Position numbers and translations under genes: made by a program. DNA of 64,000 bases from Linyphia triangularis (lineage: Eukaryota > Arthropoda > Arachnida > Araneae > Linyphiidae): contig OZ021731.1 in NCBI GenBank assembly GCA_963978545.1, positions 27,232,093 to 27,296,092 of the forward strand, written 5' to 3'. This document shows positions 8,831-18,546 of this stretch, one piece after another (positions within the stretch are counted from its first letter, which is position 1; the number at the start of each line of letters is the position of its first letter). The notes under the pieces are model-generated. The model did not search any database. It saw only the letters and a list, made by a program, of their open reading frames with translations, and was not told the DNA's origin.

Positions 8831-8903
8831 GTCCGCGTGGCCTAACGGATAAGGCATCTGACTTCGAATCAGAGGATTGCAGGTTCGAATCCTGTCGCGG
8901 ACG
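8831..8903 (+). tRNA. tRNA-Arg(UCG), class C
   Basis: A26/G44; T5. Confidence 0.95.
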
Positions 8904-9056
8904 AATGGGCAGTTTTTATAATCTCTGTATAAGTGCGATACAGATACAGAAAAGTTCATTTGATATTATATTTTTTTTTTTTAAGTTTACATAAAACTGC
9001 ATTGTAAAAGCTCCTGTCTTTTACCATACTGTTTGTCATTTCATCTTTATTCGTGT

Positions 9057-9129
9057 GTCCGCGTGGCCTAACGGATAAGGCGTCTGACTTCGAATCAGAA
9101 GATTGCAGGTTCGAATCCTGTCGCGGACG
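9057..9129 (+). tRNA. tRNA-Arg(UCG), class A
   Basis: Consensus; TTTATTTT. Last tRNA before insertion copy 1. Confidence 0.96.
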
Positions 9130-9719
9130 AATGGGCCTTTATTTTAATCGCTGTATATGTGCGATACAGATACGAAAAAGTTCATTTGATATTATATATT
9201 TGTCGCGTTGGTTTTTCATTCTTACACGACACTGAAATAAACAGATTGCGTTGTGTCCTTTTTTTTTAAACTCTCCTCTATAAAATCACATCTTTAATTT
9301 GCTATACCCCGACACTAAATTAAAGTCGTTTGGCCTATCCATACAAAATACTCCACAGTCCTAAAAATTAAACCTGTAAAAGCATTACAACAAACAAATA
9401 ATCACCCCAAGTGAAAGAACTGAAACAAACTACAAGTTCCGAAACAACCAGTTTAATTAGAAAAAAAGGAATAACTTTAAATAACAAGACTTGCACAAAT
9501 CAAGAATAACAGCTCTCATCCGAGCCAAATTAAATAAACAATTTCTACCCAAAATACCTCAATTTAACAATTCTATCAATTTACCTAAATGGCACGGAGT
9601 CAATAAGAACAAAAATAAGATCCTACTCGATGAAATGAAAAACTAAATCAAAAGGAAAAAACTTCCCAATAAAAAAACAACTTAAAGGGGATGAGAACTC
9701 GATCAACTAAAAATTCAAA

Positions 9720-10490
9720 AATAGGGAACGGGAATTAAACTGTTTACAGTAGTTAAACTTAAGGGAAGGGAACCTGGGGTTGATATCTTCGTCAACAGTG
9801 TTTGAGAGGAAGGCTCCAGGCAACAGCAAAGGGGCGAGTGGGTGGAACGTCCAGGATTACATAAATGTTCTTTAAGATGAAATAGGATCAGAAGAAAGTT
9901 CACGAGTTGGTGAGAGTTATAAAATTAAGTCGGGACATCGCTCCACAGCGAAGTCGTTGTACTCGGAAGTAGACGTCCAAGCTCTGGGACGGAAACGCCG
10001 ACGAGATGAACGGGGGGGAATGGGTGACCAAGGGGAAAGAGACGAACGGCCCCTCTTCTCAGCAAGCCAGGGCTCGACACGATCCAACTCCGGGGATGAC
10101 AAGAGAAGTAGCAGCGCCGGCATTCAATCCTTCAGATCTGGCACGGCGCTCCACAAGCAGAAAGGGTGGCATTAAATATTAAAAAATCCAGGATGTCCAT
10201 CCACTCGAGCCTAATCCTCTCGAGGATATCTAAGGTGGTTAAGCCTCCACATTGTCAGGTGGCTTCCCGCGCATTCTGCTCCACCGCGGACTTGTAACGG
10301 TTTTCTTGGCGTCCCGGCACATCCTCACGGACCCTCTCGACACGTCTTTACTCAAACGCAGCGGAAGCCAGAATTCCTTTGAAAAACGCGCTCACTTCGG
10401 AGCTCTCGGTCGGGTCAACCAATCACAGGCGACCACGTGGAAGGGCAACCGATACATTTTAGCGTACCTACATGAAAGCTCCTAAAGAGT
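9720..10490. other. GC-rich, promoter-like core inside the insertion
   Basis: This part is CpG-rich and unlike the AT-rich flanks. It contains CCAATCA and CACGTG close together. Short frames exist on both strands (68 codons on minus from 10123, 72 on plus from 9957), but none resembles a protein I recognise. It could be a captured fragment of a host gene's promoter and first exon. This is inference. Confidence 0.35.
10419..10439. promoter_or_regulatory. CCAAT box and E-box (CACGTG) in the insertion
   Basis: CCAATCA at 10419-10425 and CACGTG at 10434-10439, 8 bp apart. Both are classic Pol II promoter motifs, but short motifs occur by chance and no transcript is known. Confidence 0.3.
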
Positions 10491-10878
10491 AGCGTCTACA
10501 TTTGAAATCTGGTCCCAACATTCCGTGTACCAGGGAGAAATTCCAAATAAAATACTAGAAAATGGGGGTTATATACTAATAATGAATTCGTCAATTCGCT
10601 TTCTCAATGACCCAGTGCCATTTTTACAATTTCCATTAACGGCTTAAGATATAATTTAATAACAACAAGACTTGAATCAGTTAAAGAATTAATTTAAATG
10701 AAGTTTTTATAGAAATAGAGCAGTTATTACACATAAACCACCTATAGCAAAAGTTAAGAACTGATGGCACATGTTGTGAAATAACACCACAACATATTTT
10801 TTTTAAGTTTACATAAAACTGCATGGTAAAAGCTACTGTCTTTTACCATAACGTTTGTCATTTTATCTTCATTCGTGT

Positions 10879-10951
10879 GTCCGCGGGGCCTAACGGTTAA
10901 GGCATCTGACTTCGAATCAGAAGATTGCAGGTTTGAATACTGTCGCGGACG
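10879..10951 (+). tRNA. tRNA-Arg(UCG), degenerate class B2
   Basis: First tRNA after insertion copy 1; same defects as 7254. Confidence 0.6.
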
Positions 10952-11104
10952 AATGGGCAGTTCTTATAATCTCTGTATAAGTGCGATACAGGTACGAAAA
11001 AGTTCATTTGATATTATATAACTTTTTTTTAAGTTTACATAAAACTACTTTGTAAAAGCTACTCTCTTTTACCATAATGTTTGTCATTTCATCTTCATTC
11101 GTGT

Positions 11105-11177
11105 GTCCGCGTGGCATAACGGATAAGGCGTCTGACTTCGAATCAGAAGATAGCAGGTTCGAATCATGTCGCGGACG
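11105..11177 (+). tRNA. tRNA-Arg(UCG), variant
   Basis: A12.G23 and G52.A62 mismatches, A48. Confidence 0.72.
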
Positions 11178-11342
11178 AATGGCCAGTTCCTATAATTTTT
11201 ATATTCTCCACAAGTGTAATGGAAATTCAAAGGAGTTCATTTCTATATTATATATTTTTCAATAAGTTAACACTTGACTTCATTGCAAAAACTTTTTATT
11301 GTCTCTGGCATGTGTTCATGATTATTACATCTTCATTCGTGT

Positions 11343-11383
11343 GTCCGCGTGGCAAAAAGGATAAGGCGTCTCACTTCGATTCA
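11343..11383 (+). pseudogene. 5' tRNA-Arg half, type E
   Basis: TCG junction; partner 11443. Confidence 0.84.
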
Positions 11384-11442
11384 TCGTTTTAAAAGCTACT
11401 GTTTTTTGCCATAATGGTATGTAATTTCACGAATCTGTGAGT

Positions 11443-11515
11443 GTCCGCGTGGCCTAACGGATAAGGCGTCTGACTTCGAATCAGAAGATTGCAGGTTCGA
11501 ATCCTGTCGCGGACG
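11443..11515 (+). tRNA. tRNA-Arg(UCG), class A
   Basis: Consensus; T4. Confidence 0.96.
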
Positions 11516-11667
11516 AATCGGTCGTTCTTTTAATATCTGTATACGGTGCGATACAGATATGAAAAAGTTCATTTGATAGTATATTTTTTTATAAAGTTTA
11601 CATAAAACTGCATTGTAAAAGCTACTGTCTTTTACCATAATGTTTGTCATTTCATCTACATTCGTGT

Positions 11668-11740
11668 GTCCGCGTGGCCTAACGAATAAGGCATCTGACT
11701 TCGAATCAGATGATTGCAGGTTCGAATCCTGTCGCGGACG
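11668..11740 (+). tRNA. tRNA-Arg(UCG), class C with G19 to A
   Basis: A26, U44; G19 to A loses the G19-C56 tertiary contact; T5. Confidence 0.85.
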
Positions 11741-11895
11741 AATGGGCAGTTTTTATAATCTCTGTATAAGTGCGATTCAGATACGGAAAATTTCTTTTGA
11801 TATTATATATATTTTTTTTTTAAGTTTACAAAAAACTGCATTGTAAAAGCTCCTGTCTTTTACCATAATGTTTGTCATTTCATCTTTATTCGTGT

Positions 11896-11934
11896 GTCCG
11901 CGTGGCCTAACGGATAAGGCATCTGACTTCGAAT
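11896..11934 (+). pseudogene. 5' tRNA-Arg half, type D
   Basis: Partner 11996. Confidence 0.85.
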
Positions 11935-11995
11935 AACCGTTGTAAAAGCTATTGTTTTTTGCCATATTGGTACGTAATTTCACGATTCGATGTGT

Positions 11996-12068
11996 GTCCG
12001 CGTGGCCTAACGGATAAGGCGTCTGACTTCGAATCAGAAGATTGCAGGTTCGAATCCTGTCGCGGACG
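11996..12068 (+). tRNA. tRNA-Arg(UCG), class A
   Basis: Consensus; TTTATTTT. Confidence 0.96.
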
Positions 12069-12219
12069 AATGGGCCTTTATTTTAATCTCTGTATATGTG
12101 CGATACAGATACGAAAAAGTTCATTTGATATTATATATATTTTTTAAGTTTACATAAAACTGCATGGTAAAAGCTACTGTCTTTTACCATAACGTTTGTC
12201 ATTTCATCTTCATTCGTGT

Positions 12220-12292
12220 GTCCGCGGGGCCTAACGGTTAAGGCATCTGACTTCGAATCAGAAGATTGCAGGTTCAAATCCTGTAGCGGACG
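12220..12292 (+). tRNA. tRNA-Arg(UCG), class B
   Basis: Typical class B; no near T4. Confidence 0.75.
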
Positions 12293-12445
12293 AATGGGCA
12301 GTTCTTATAATCTCTGTATAAGTGCGATACAGGTACGAAAAAGTTCTTTTGATATTATATATCTTTTTTTTAAGTTTACATAAAACTACTTTGTAAAAGC
12401 TACTCTCTTTTACCATAATGTTTGTCATTTCATCTTCTATCGTGT

Positions 12446-12518
12446 GTCCGCGTGGCCTAACGGATAAGGCGTCTGAATTCGAATCAGAAGATTGCAGGTT
12501 CGAATCCTGTCGCGGACG
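12446..12518 (+). tRNA. tRNA-Arg(UCG), class F
   Basis: A32, D stem paired. Confidence 0.85.
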
Positions 12519-12683
12519 AATGGCCAGTTCTTATAATTTTTATATTCTCCACAAGTGTAATGAAAATTCAAAGGAGTTCATTTCTATATTATATATTTTT
12601 CAATAAGTTAACACTTGACTTCATTGCAAAAACTTTTTATTGTCTCTGGCATGTGTTCATGACTATTACATCTTCATTCGTGT

Positions 12684-12724
12684 GTCCGCGTGGCCAAAAG
12701 GATAAGGCGTCTCACTTCGATTCA
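12684..12724 (+). pseudogene. 5' tRNA-Arg half, type E
   Basis: TCG junction; partner 12784. Confidence 0.85.
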
Positions 12725-12783
12725 TCGTTTTAAAAGCTACTGTTTTTTGCCATAGTGGTATGTAATTTCACGAATCTGTGAGT

Positions 12784-12856
12784 GTCCGCGTGGCCTAACG
12801 GATAAGGCGTCTGACTTCGAATCAGAAGATTGTAGGTTCGAATCCTGTCGCGGACG
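12784..12856 (+). tRNA. tRNA-Arg(UCG), class A
   Basis: U50 wobble; T4. Confidence 0.95.
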
Positions 12857-13012
12857 AATGGGCCGTTCTTTTAATCTCTGTATATGTGCGATACAGATAC
12901 GAAAAAGTTCATTTTATATTATATATATATTTTTTTAAAGTTTACAAAAAAACTGCATTGTAAAAGCTGCTGTCTTTTGCCATAAAGTTTGTCATTTCAC
13001 CAGCATATGTTT

Positions 13013-13085
13013 GTCCGCGTGGCCTAACGGATAAGGCGTCTGACTTCGAATCAGAAGATTGCAGGTTCGAATCCTGTCGCAGACG
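13013..13085 (+). tRNA. tRNA-Arg(UCG), acceptor variant
   Basis: C4.A69 mismatch; T6 downstream. Confidence 0.85.
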
Positions 13086-13251
13086 AATGGGCTGTTCTTA
13101 TAATTTTTTATATTGTCCACAAGTGTAAAGGAAATTCAAAGGAGTTCATTTCTATATTATATATTTTTAAATAAGTTAACACTTGACTTCATTCCAAAAA
13201 CTTTTTATTGTCTCTGGCATGTGTTCATGATTATTACATCTTCATTCGTGT

Positions 13252-13292
13252 GTCCGCGTGGCCTAAAGGATAAGGCGTTTCACTTCGATTCA
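13252..13292 (+). pseudogene. 5' tRNA-Arg half, type E
   Basis: GCG junction; partner 13352. Confidence 0.85.
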
Positions 13293-13351
13293 GCGTAGTA
13301 AAAGCTACTGTTTTTTGCCATAGTGGTATGTAATTTCACGAATCTTTGAGT

Positions 13352-13424
13352 GTCCGCGTGGCCTAACGGATAAGGCGTCTGACTTCGAATCAGAAGATTG
13401 CAGGTTCGAATCCTGTCGCGGACG
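13352..13424 (+). tRNA. tRNA-Arg(UCG), class A
   Basis: Consensus; T4. Confidence 0.96.
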
Positions 13425-13575
13425 AATGGGTCGTTCTTTTAATATCTGAATATGTGCGATACAGATATGAAAAAGTTCATTTGATATTATATTTTTTTAT
13501 AAAGTTTACATAAAACTGCATTGTAAAAGCTACTGTCTTTTACCATAAAGTTTGTCATTTCGTCTACATTCGTGT

Positions 13576-13648
13576 GTCCGCGTGGCCTAACGGATAAGGC
13601 ATCTGACTTCGAATCAGAGGATTGCAGGTTCAAATCCTGTCGCGGACG
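13576..13648 (+). tRNA. tRNA-Arg(UCG), class C
   Basis: A26/G44, TTCAAAT; T5. Confidence 0.94.
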
Positions 13649-13801
13649 AATGGGCAGTTTTTATAATCTCTGTATAAGTGCGATACAGATACGGAAAAGT
13701 TCATTTGATATTATATATTTTTTTTTTAAGTTTACATAAAACTGCATTGTAAAAGCTCCTGTCTTTTACCATAATGTTTGTCATTTCATCTTTATTCGTG
13801 T

Positions 13802-13874
13802 GTCCGCGTGGCCTAACGGATAAGGCGTCTGACTTCGAATCAGAAGATTGCAGGTTCGAATCCTGTCGCGGACG
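13802..13874 (+). tRNA. tRNA-Arg(UCG), class A
   Basis: Consensus; T4. Confidence 0.96.
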
Positions 13875-14025
13875 AATGGGTCGTTCTTTTAATATCTGAA
13901 TATGTGCGATACAGATACGAAAAAGTTCATTTGATATTATATATTTTTTTTAAGTTTACATAAAACTGCATGGTAAAAGCTACTGTCTTTTACCATAACG
14001 TTTGTCATTTCATCTTCATTCGTGT

Positions 14026-14098
14026 GTCCGCGGGGCCTAACGGTTAAGGCATCTGACTTCGAATCAGAAGATTGCAGGTTCAAATCCTGTAGCGGACG
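14026..14098 (+). tRNA. tRNA-Arg(UCG), class B
   Basis: Class B with T5 terminator. Confidence 0.77.
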
Positions 14099-14251
14099 AA
14101 TGGGCAGTTTTTATAATCTCTGTATAAGTGCGATACAGATACGGAAAAGTTCATTTGATATTATATATTTTTTTTTTAAGTTTACATAAAACTGCATTGT
14201 AAAAGCTCCTGTCTTTTACCATAATGTTTGTCATTTCATCTTTATTCGTGT

Positions 14252-14324
14252 GTCCGCGTGGCCTAACGGATAAGGCGTCTGACTTCGAATCAGAAGGTTG
14301 CAGGTTCGAATCCTGTCGCGGACG
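14252..14324 (+). tRNA. tRNA-Arg(UCG), class A
   Basis: A46 to G in the variable loop; stems paired. Confidence 0.95.
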
Positions 14325-14489
14325 AATGGCCAGTTCTTATAATTTTTATATTCTCCACAAGTGTAATGGAAATTCAAAGGAGTTCATTTCTATATTATAT
14401 ATTTTTCAATAAGTTAACACTTGACTTCATTGCAAAAACTTTTTATTGTCTCTGGCATGTGTTCATGATTATTACATCTTCATTCGTGT

Positions 14490-14530
14490 GTCCGCGTGGC
14501 CAAAAGGATAAGGCGTCTCACTTCGATTCA
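14490..14530 (+). pseudogene. 5' tRNA-Arg half, type E
   Basis: TCG junction; partner 14590. Confidence 0.85.
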
Positions 14531-14589
14531 TCGTTTTAAAAGCTACTGTTTTTTGCCATAGTGGTATGTAATTTCACGAATCTGTGAGT

Positions 14590-14662
14590 GTCCGCGTGGC
14601 CTAACGGATAAGGCGTCTGACTTCGAATCAGAAGATTGTAGGTTCGAATCCTGTCGCGGACG
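14590..14662 (+). tRNA. tRNA-Arg(UCG), class A
   Basis: U50 wobble; T4. Confidence 0.95.
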
Positions 14663-14813
14663 AATATGTCGTTCTTTTAATATCTGTATATGTGCGATAC
14701 AGAAATGAAAAAGTTCATTTGATAATATATTTTTTTATAAAGTTTACATAAAACTGCATTGTAAAAGCTCCTGTCTTTTACCATAATGTTTGTCATTTCA
14801 TCTTTATTCGTGT

Positions 14814-14852
14814 GTCCGCGTGGCCTAACGGATAAGGCATCTGACTTCGAAT
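14814..14852 (+). pseudogene. 5' tRNA-Arg half, type D
   Basis: Partner 14914. Confidence 0.85.
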
Positions 14853-14913
14853 AACCGTTGTAAAAGCTATTGTTTTTTGCCATATTGGTACGTAATTTCA
14901 CGATTCGATGTGT

Positions 14914-14986
14914 GTCCGCGTGGCCTAACGGATAAGGCGTCTGACTTCGAATCAGAAGATTGCAGGTTCGAATCCTGTCGCGGACG
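14914..14986 (+). tRNA. tRNA-Arg(UCG), class A
   Basis: Consensus; TTTATTTT. Confidence 0.96.
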
Positions 14987-15137
14987 AATGGGCCTTTATT
15001 TTAATCTCTGTATATGTGCGATACAGATACGAAATAGTTCATTTGATATTATATATTTTTTTTAAGTTTACATAAAACTGCATTGTAAAAGCTACTGTCT
15101 TTTAAATTAACGTTTGTCATTTCATCTTCATTCGTGT

Positions 15138-15210
15138 GTCCGCGGGGCCTAACGGTTAAGGCATCTGACTTCGAATCAGAAGATTGCAGGTTCAAATCCT
15201 GTAGCGGACG
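15138..15210 (+). tRNA. tRNA-Arg(UCG), class B
   Basis: Typical class B; no near T4. Confidence 0.75.
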
Positions 15211-15362
15211 AATGGGCAGTTCTTATAATCTCTGTATAAGTGCGATACAGATACGAAATAGTTCATTTGATATTATATATTTTTTTTTAAGTTTACATAA
15301 AACTGCATTGTAAAAGCTACTGTCTTTTACCATAACGTTTGTCATTTCATCTTCATTCGTGT

Positions 15363-15435
15363 GTCCGCGGGGCCTAACGGTTAAGGCATCTGACTTCGAA
15401 TCAGAAGATTGCAGGTTCAAATCCTGTAGCGGACG
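15363..15435 (+). tRNA. tRNA-Arg(UCG), class B
   Basis: Typical class B; no near T4. Confidence 0.75.
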
Positions 15436-15588
15436 AATGGGCAGTTCTTATAATCTCTGTATAAGTGCGATACAGGTACGAAAAAGTTCATTTGATATTA
15501 TATATCTTTTTTTTAAGTTTACATAAAACTACTTTGTAAAAGCTACTCTCTTTTACCATAATGTTTGTCATTTCATCTTCTTTCGTGT

Positions 15589-15661
15589 GTCCGCGTGGCA
15601 TAACGGATAAGGCGTCTGAATTCGAATCAGAAGATTGCAGGTTCGAATCCTGTCGCGGACG
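15589..15661 (+). tRNA. tRNA-Arg(UCG), class F
   Basis: A32, A12.G23. Confidence 0.8.
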
Positions 15662-15826
15662 AATGGCCAGTTCTTATAATTTTTATATTCTCCACAAGTG
15701 TAATGGAAATTCAAAGGAGTTCATTTCTATATTATATATTTTTAAATAAGTTAACACTTGACTTCATTGCAAAAACTTTTTATTGTCTCTGGCATGTGTT
15801 CATGATTATTACATCTTCATTCGTGT

Positions 15827-15867
15827 GTCCGCGTGGCCTAAAGGATAAGGCGTCTCACTTCGATTCA
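15827..15867 (+). pseudogene. 5' tRNA-Arg half, type E
   Basis: GCG junction; partner 15927. Confidence 0.85.
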
Positions 15868-15926
15868 GCGTAGTAAAAGCTACTGTTTTTTGCCATAGTG
15901 GTATGTAATTTCCCGAATATGTGAGT

Positions 15927-15999
15927 GTCCGCGTGGCCTAACGGATAAGGCGTCTGACTTCGAATCAGAAGATTGCAGGTTCGAATCCTGTCGCGGACG
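15927..15999 (+). tRNA. tRNA-Arg(UCG), class A
   Basis: Consensus; T4. Confidence 0.96.
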
Positions 16000-16150
16000 A
16001 ATGGGTCGTTCTTTTAATATCTGAATATGTGCGATACAGATATGAAAAAGTTCATTTGATATTATATTTTTTTATAAAGTTTACATAAAACTGCATTGTA
16101 AAAGCTACTGTCTTTTACCATAAAGTTTGTCATTTCGTCTACATTCGTGT

Positions 16151-16223
16151 GTCCGCGTGGCCTAACGGATAAGGCATCTGACTTCGAATCAGAGGATTGC
16201 AGGTTCGAATCCTGTCGCGGACG
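16151..16223 (+). tRNA. tRNA-Arg(UCG), class C
   Basis: A26/G44; T5. Confidence 0.95.
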
Positions 16224-16375
16224 AATGGGCAGTTTTTATAATCTCTGTATAAGTGCGATACAGATACAGAAAAGTTCATTTGATATTATATATTTTTTTT
16301 TAAGTTTACATAAAACTGCATTGTAAAAGCTCCTGTCTTTTACCATAATGTTTGTCATTTCATCTTTATTCGTGT

Positions 16376-16448
16376 GTCCGCGTGGCCTAACGGATAAGGC
16401 GTCTGACTTCGATTCAGAAGATTGCAGGTTCGAATCCTGTTGTGGACG
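16376..16448 (+). tRNA. tRNA-Arg(UCG), U38 variant
   Basis: U38, U66, U68 as in 7030. The spacer that follows is the empty site matching the transposon target. Confidence 0.85.
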
Positions 16449-16599
16449 AATGGGCCTTTATTTTAATCTCTGTATATGTGCGATACAGATACGAAAAAGT
16501 TCATTTGATATTATATATTTTTTTTAAGTTTACATAAAACTGCATGGTAAAAGCTACTGTCTTTTACCATAACGTTTGTCATTTTATCTTCATTCGTGT

Positions 16600-16672
16600 G
16601 TCCGCGGGGCCTAACGGTTAAGGCATCTGACTTCGAATCAGAAGATTGCAGGTTTGAATACTGTCGCGGACG
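16600..16672 (+). tRNA. tRNA-Arg(UCG), degenerate class B2
   Basis: T-arm defects as in 7254. Confidence 0.6.
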
Positions 16673-16825
16673 AATGGGCAGTTCTTATAATCTCTGTATA
16701 AGTGCGATACAGGTACGAAAAAGTTCATTTGATATTATATAACTTTTTTTTAAGTTTACATAAAACTACTTTGTAAAAGCTACTCTCTTTTACCATAATG
16801 TTTGTCATTTCTTCTTCATTCGCGT

Positions 16826-16898
16826 GTCCGCGTGGCATAACGGATAAGGCGTCTGACTTCGAATCAGAAGATTGCAGGTTCGAATCCTGTCGCGGACG
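16826..16898 (+). tRNA. tRNA-Arg(UCG), A12 variant
   Basis: A12.G23 mismatch. Confidence 0.85.
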
Positions 16899-17063
16899 AA
16901 TGGCCAGTTCCTATAATTTTTATATTCTCCACAAGTGTAATGGAAATTCAAAGGAGTTCATTTCTATATTATATATTTTTCAATAAGTAAACACTTGACT
17001 TCATTGCAAAAACTTTTTATTGTCTCTGGCATGTGTTCATGATTATTACATCTTCATTCGTGT

Positions 17064-17104
17064 GTCCGTGTGGCAAAAAGGATAAGGCGTCTCACTTCGA
17101 TTCA
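17064..17104 (+). pseudogene. 5' tRNA-Arg half, type E
   Basis: U6; TCG junction; partner 17164. Confidence 0.83.
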
Positions 17105-17163
17105 TCGTTTTAAAAGCTACTGTTTTTTGCCATAATGGTATGTAATTTCACGAATCTGTGAGT

Positions 17164-17236
17164 GTCCGCGTGGCCTAACGGATAAGGCGTCTGACTTCGA
17201 ATCAGAAGATTGCAGGTTCGAATCCTGTCGCGGACG
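17164..17236 (+). tRNA. tRNA-Arg(UCG), class A
   Basis: Consensus; TTTATTTT. Confidence 0.96.
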
Positions 17237-17387
17237 AATGGGCCTTTATTTTAATCTCTGTATATGTGCGATACAGATACGAAATAGTTCATTCGATATT
17301 ATATATTTTTTTTAAGTTTACATAAAACTGCATGGTAAAAGCTACTGTCTTTTACCATAACGTTTGTCATTTCATCTTCATTCGTGT

Positions 17388-17460
17388 GTCCGCGGGGCCT
17401 AACGGTTAAGGCATCTGACTTCGAATCAGAAGATTGCAGGTTCAAATCCTGTAGCGGACG
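17388..17460 (+). tRNA. tRNA-Arg(UCG), class B
   Basis: Typical class B; no near T4. Confidence 0.75.
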
Positions 17461-17613
17461 AATGGGCAGTTCTTATAATCTCTGTATAAGTGCGATACAG
17501 GTACGAAAAAGTTCATTTGATATTATATATCTTTTTTTTAAGTTTACATAAAACTACTTTGTAAAAGCTACTCTCTTTTACCATAATGTTTGTCATTTCA
17601 TCTTCTTTCGTGT

Positions 17614-17686
17614 GTCCGCGTGGCATAACGGATAAGGCGTCTGAATTCGAATCAGAAGATTGCAGGTTCGAATCCTGTCGCGGACG
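17614..17686 (+). tRNA. tRNA-Arg(UCG), class F
   Basis: A32, A12.G23. Confidence 0.8.
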
Positions 17687-17851
17687 AATGGCCAGTTCTT
17701 ATAATTTTTATATTCTCCACAAGTGTAATGGAAATTCAAAGGAGTTCATTTCTATATTATATATTTTTAAATAAGTTAACACTTGACTTCATTGCAAAAA
17801 CTTTTTATTGTCTCTGGCATCTGTTCATGATTATTACATCTTCATTCGTGT

Positions 17852-17892
17852 GTCCGCGTGGCCTAAAGGATAAGGCGTCTCACTTCGATTCA
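17852..17892 (+). pseudogene. 5' tRNA-Arg half, type E
   Basis: GCG junction; partner 17952. Confidence 0.85.
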
Positions 17893-17951
17893 GCGTAGTA
17901 AAAGCTACTGTTTTTTGCCATAGTGGTATGTAATTTCCCGAATATGTGAGT

Positions 17952-18024
17952 GTCCGCGTGGCCTAACGGATAAGGCGTCTGACTTCGAATCAGAAGATTG
18001 CAGGTTCGAATCCTGTCGCGGACG
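17952..18024 (+). tRNA. tRNA-Arg(UCG), class A
   Basis: Consensus; T4. Confidence 0.96.
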
Positions 18025-18175
18025 AATGGGTCGTTCTTTTGATATCTGAATATGTGCGATACAGATATGAAAAAGTTCATTTGATATTATATTTTTTTAT
18101 AAAGTTTACATAAAACTGCATTGTAAAAGCTACTGTCTTTTACCATAAAGTTTGTCATTTCGTCTACATTCGTGT

Positions 18176-18248
18176 GTCCGCGTGGCCTAACGGATAAGGC
18201 ATCTGACTTCGAATCAGAGGATTGCAGGTTCGAATCCTGTCGCGGACG
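18176..18248 (+). tRNA. tRNA-Arg(UCG), class C
   Basis: A26/G44; T5. Confidence 0.95.
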
Positions 18249-18401
18249 AATGGGCAGTTTTTATAATCTCTGTATAAGTGCGATACAGATACAGAAAAGT
18301 TCATTTGATATTATATTTTTTTTTTTTAAGTTTACATAAAACTGCATTGTAAAAGCTCCTGTCTTTTACCATACTGTTTGTCATTTCATCTTTATTCGTG
18401 T

Positions 18402-18474
18402 GTCCGCGTGGCCTAACGGATAAGGCGTCTGACTTCGAATCAGAAGATTGCAGGTTCGAATCCTGTCGCGGACG
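18402..18474 (+). tRNA. tRNA-Arg(UCG), class A
   Basis: Consensus; before insertion copy 2. Confidence 0.96.
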
Positions 18475-18546
18475 AATGGGCCTTTATTTTAATCGCTGTA
18501 TATGTGCGATACAGATACGAAAAAGTTCATTTGATATTATATATTT

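Larger units (their letters stand above)
9202..10793. mobile_element. Non-autonomous DNA-transposon-like insertion, copy 1 (1,592 bp)
   Basis: A unique segment interrupts a spacer between tRNAs 9057 and 10879. It is flanked by a direct repeat ATATTT (9196-9201 and 10794-10799) that occurs once at the matching empty site near 16513, so it is a 6-bp target-site duplication. The termini form imperfect inverted repeats: the first 17 nt match the reverse complement of the last 17 at 12 positions, and two of the five mismatches are C/T differences within CpG-like sites. Each end also folds back on itself (GTCGCGT with ACACGAC; GTTGTG with CACAAC). The longest open frame is under 80 codons, so no transposase is present. 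AT-rich flanks (9.2-9.7 and 10.5-10.8 kb) surround a GC-rich core. Confidence 0.75.

Noticed and set aside
9279..9285. TATAAAA box in the transposon's left arm
   Set aside because: AT-rich context makes a chance match likely and no gene follows.
9917..10175. Overlapping frames on both strands in the transposon core (68 aa minus, 72 aa plus)
   Set aside because: Too short, overlapping in antisense, GC-driven and not similar to a family I know. All four copies are nearly identical by recent duplication, so conservation proves nothing.
9202..10793. Helitron
   Set aside because: The right end has a hairpin, but there is no 5' TC or 3' CTRR end and a 6-bp target duplication is present.
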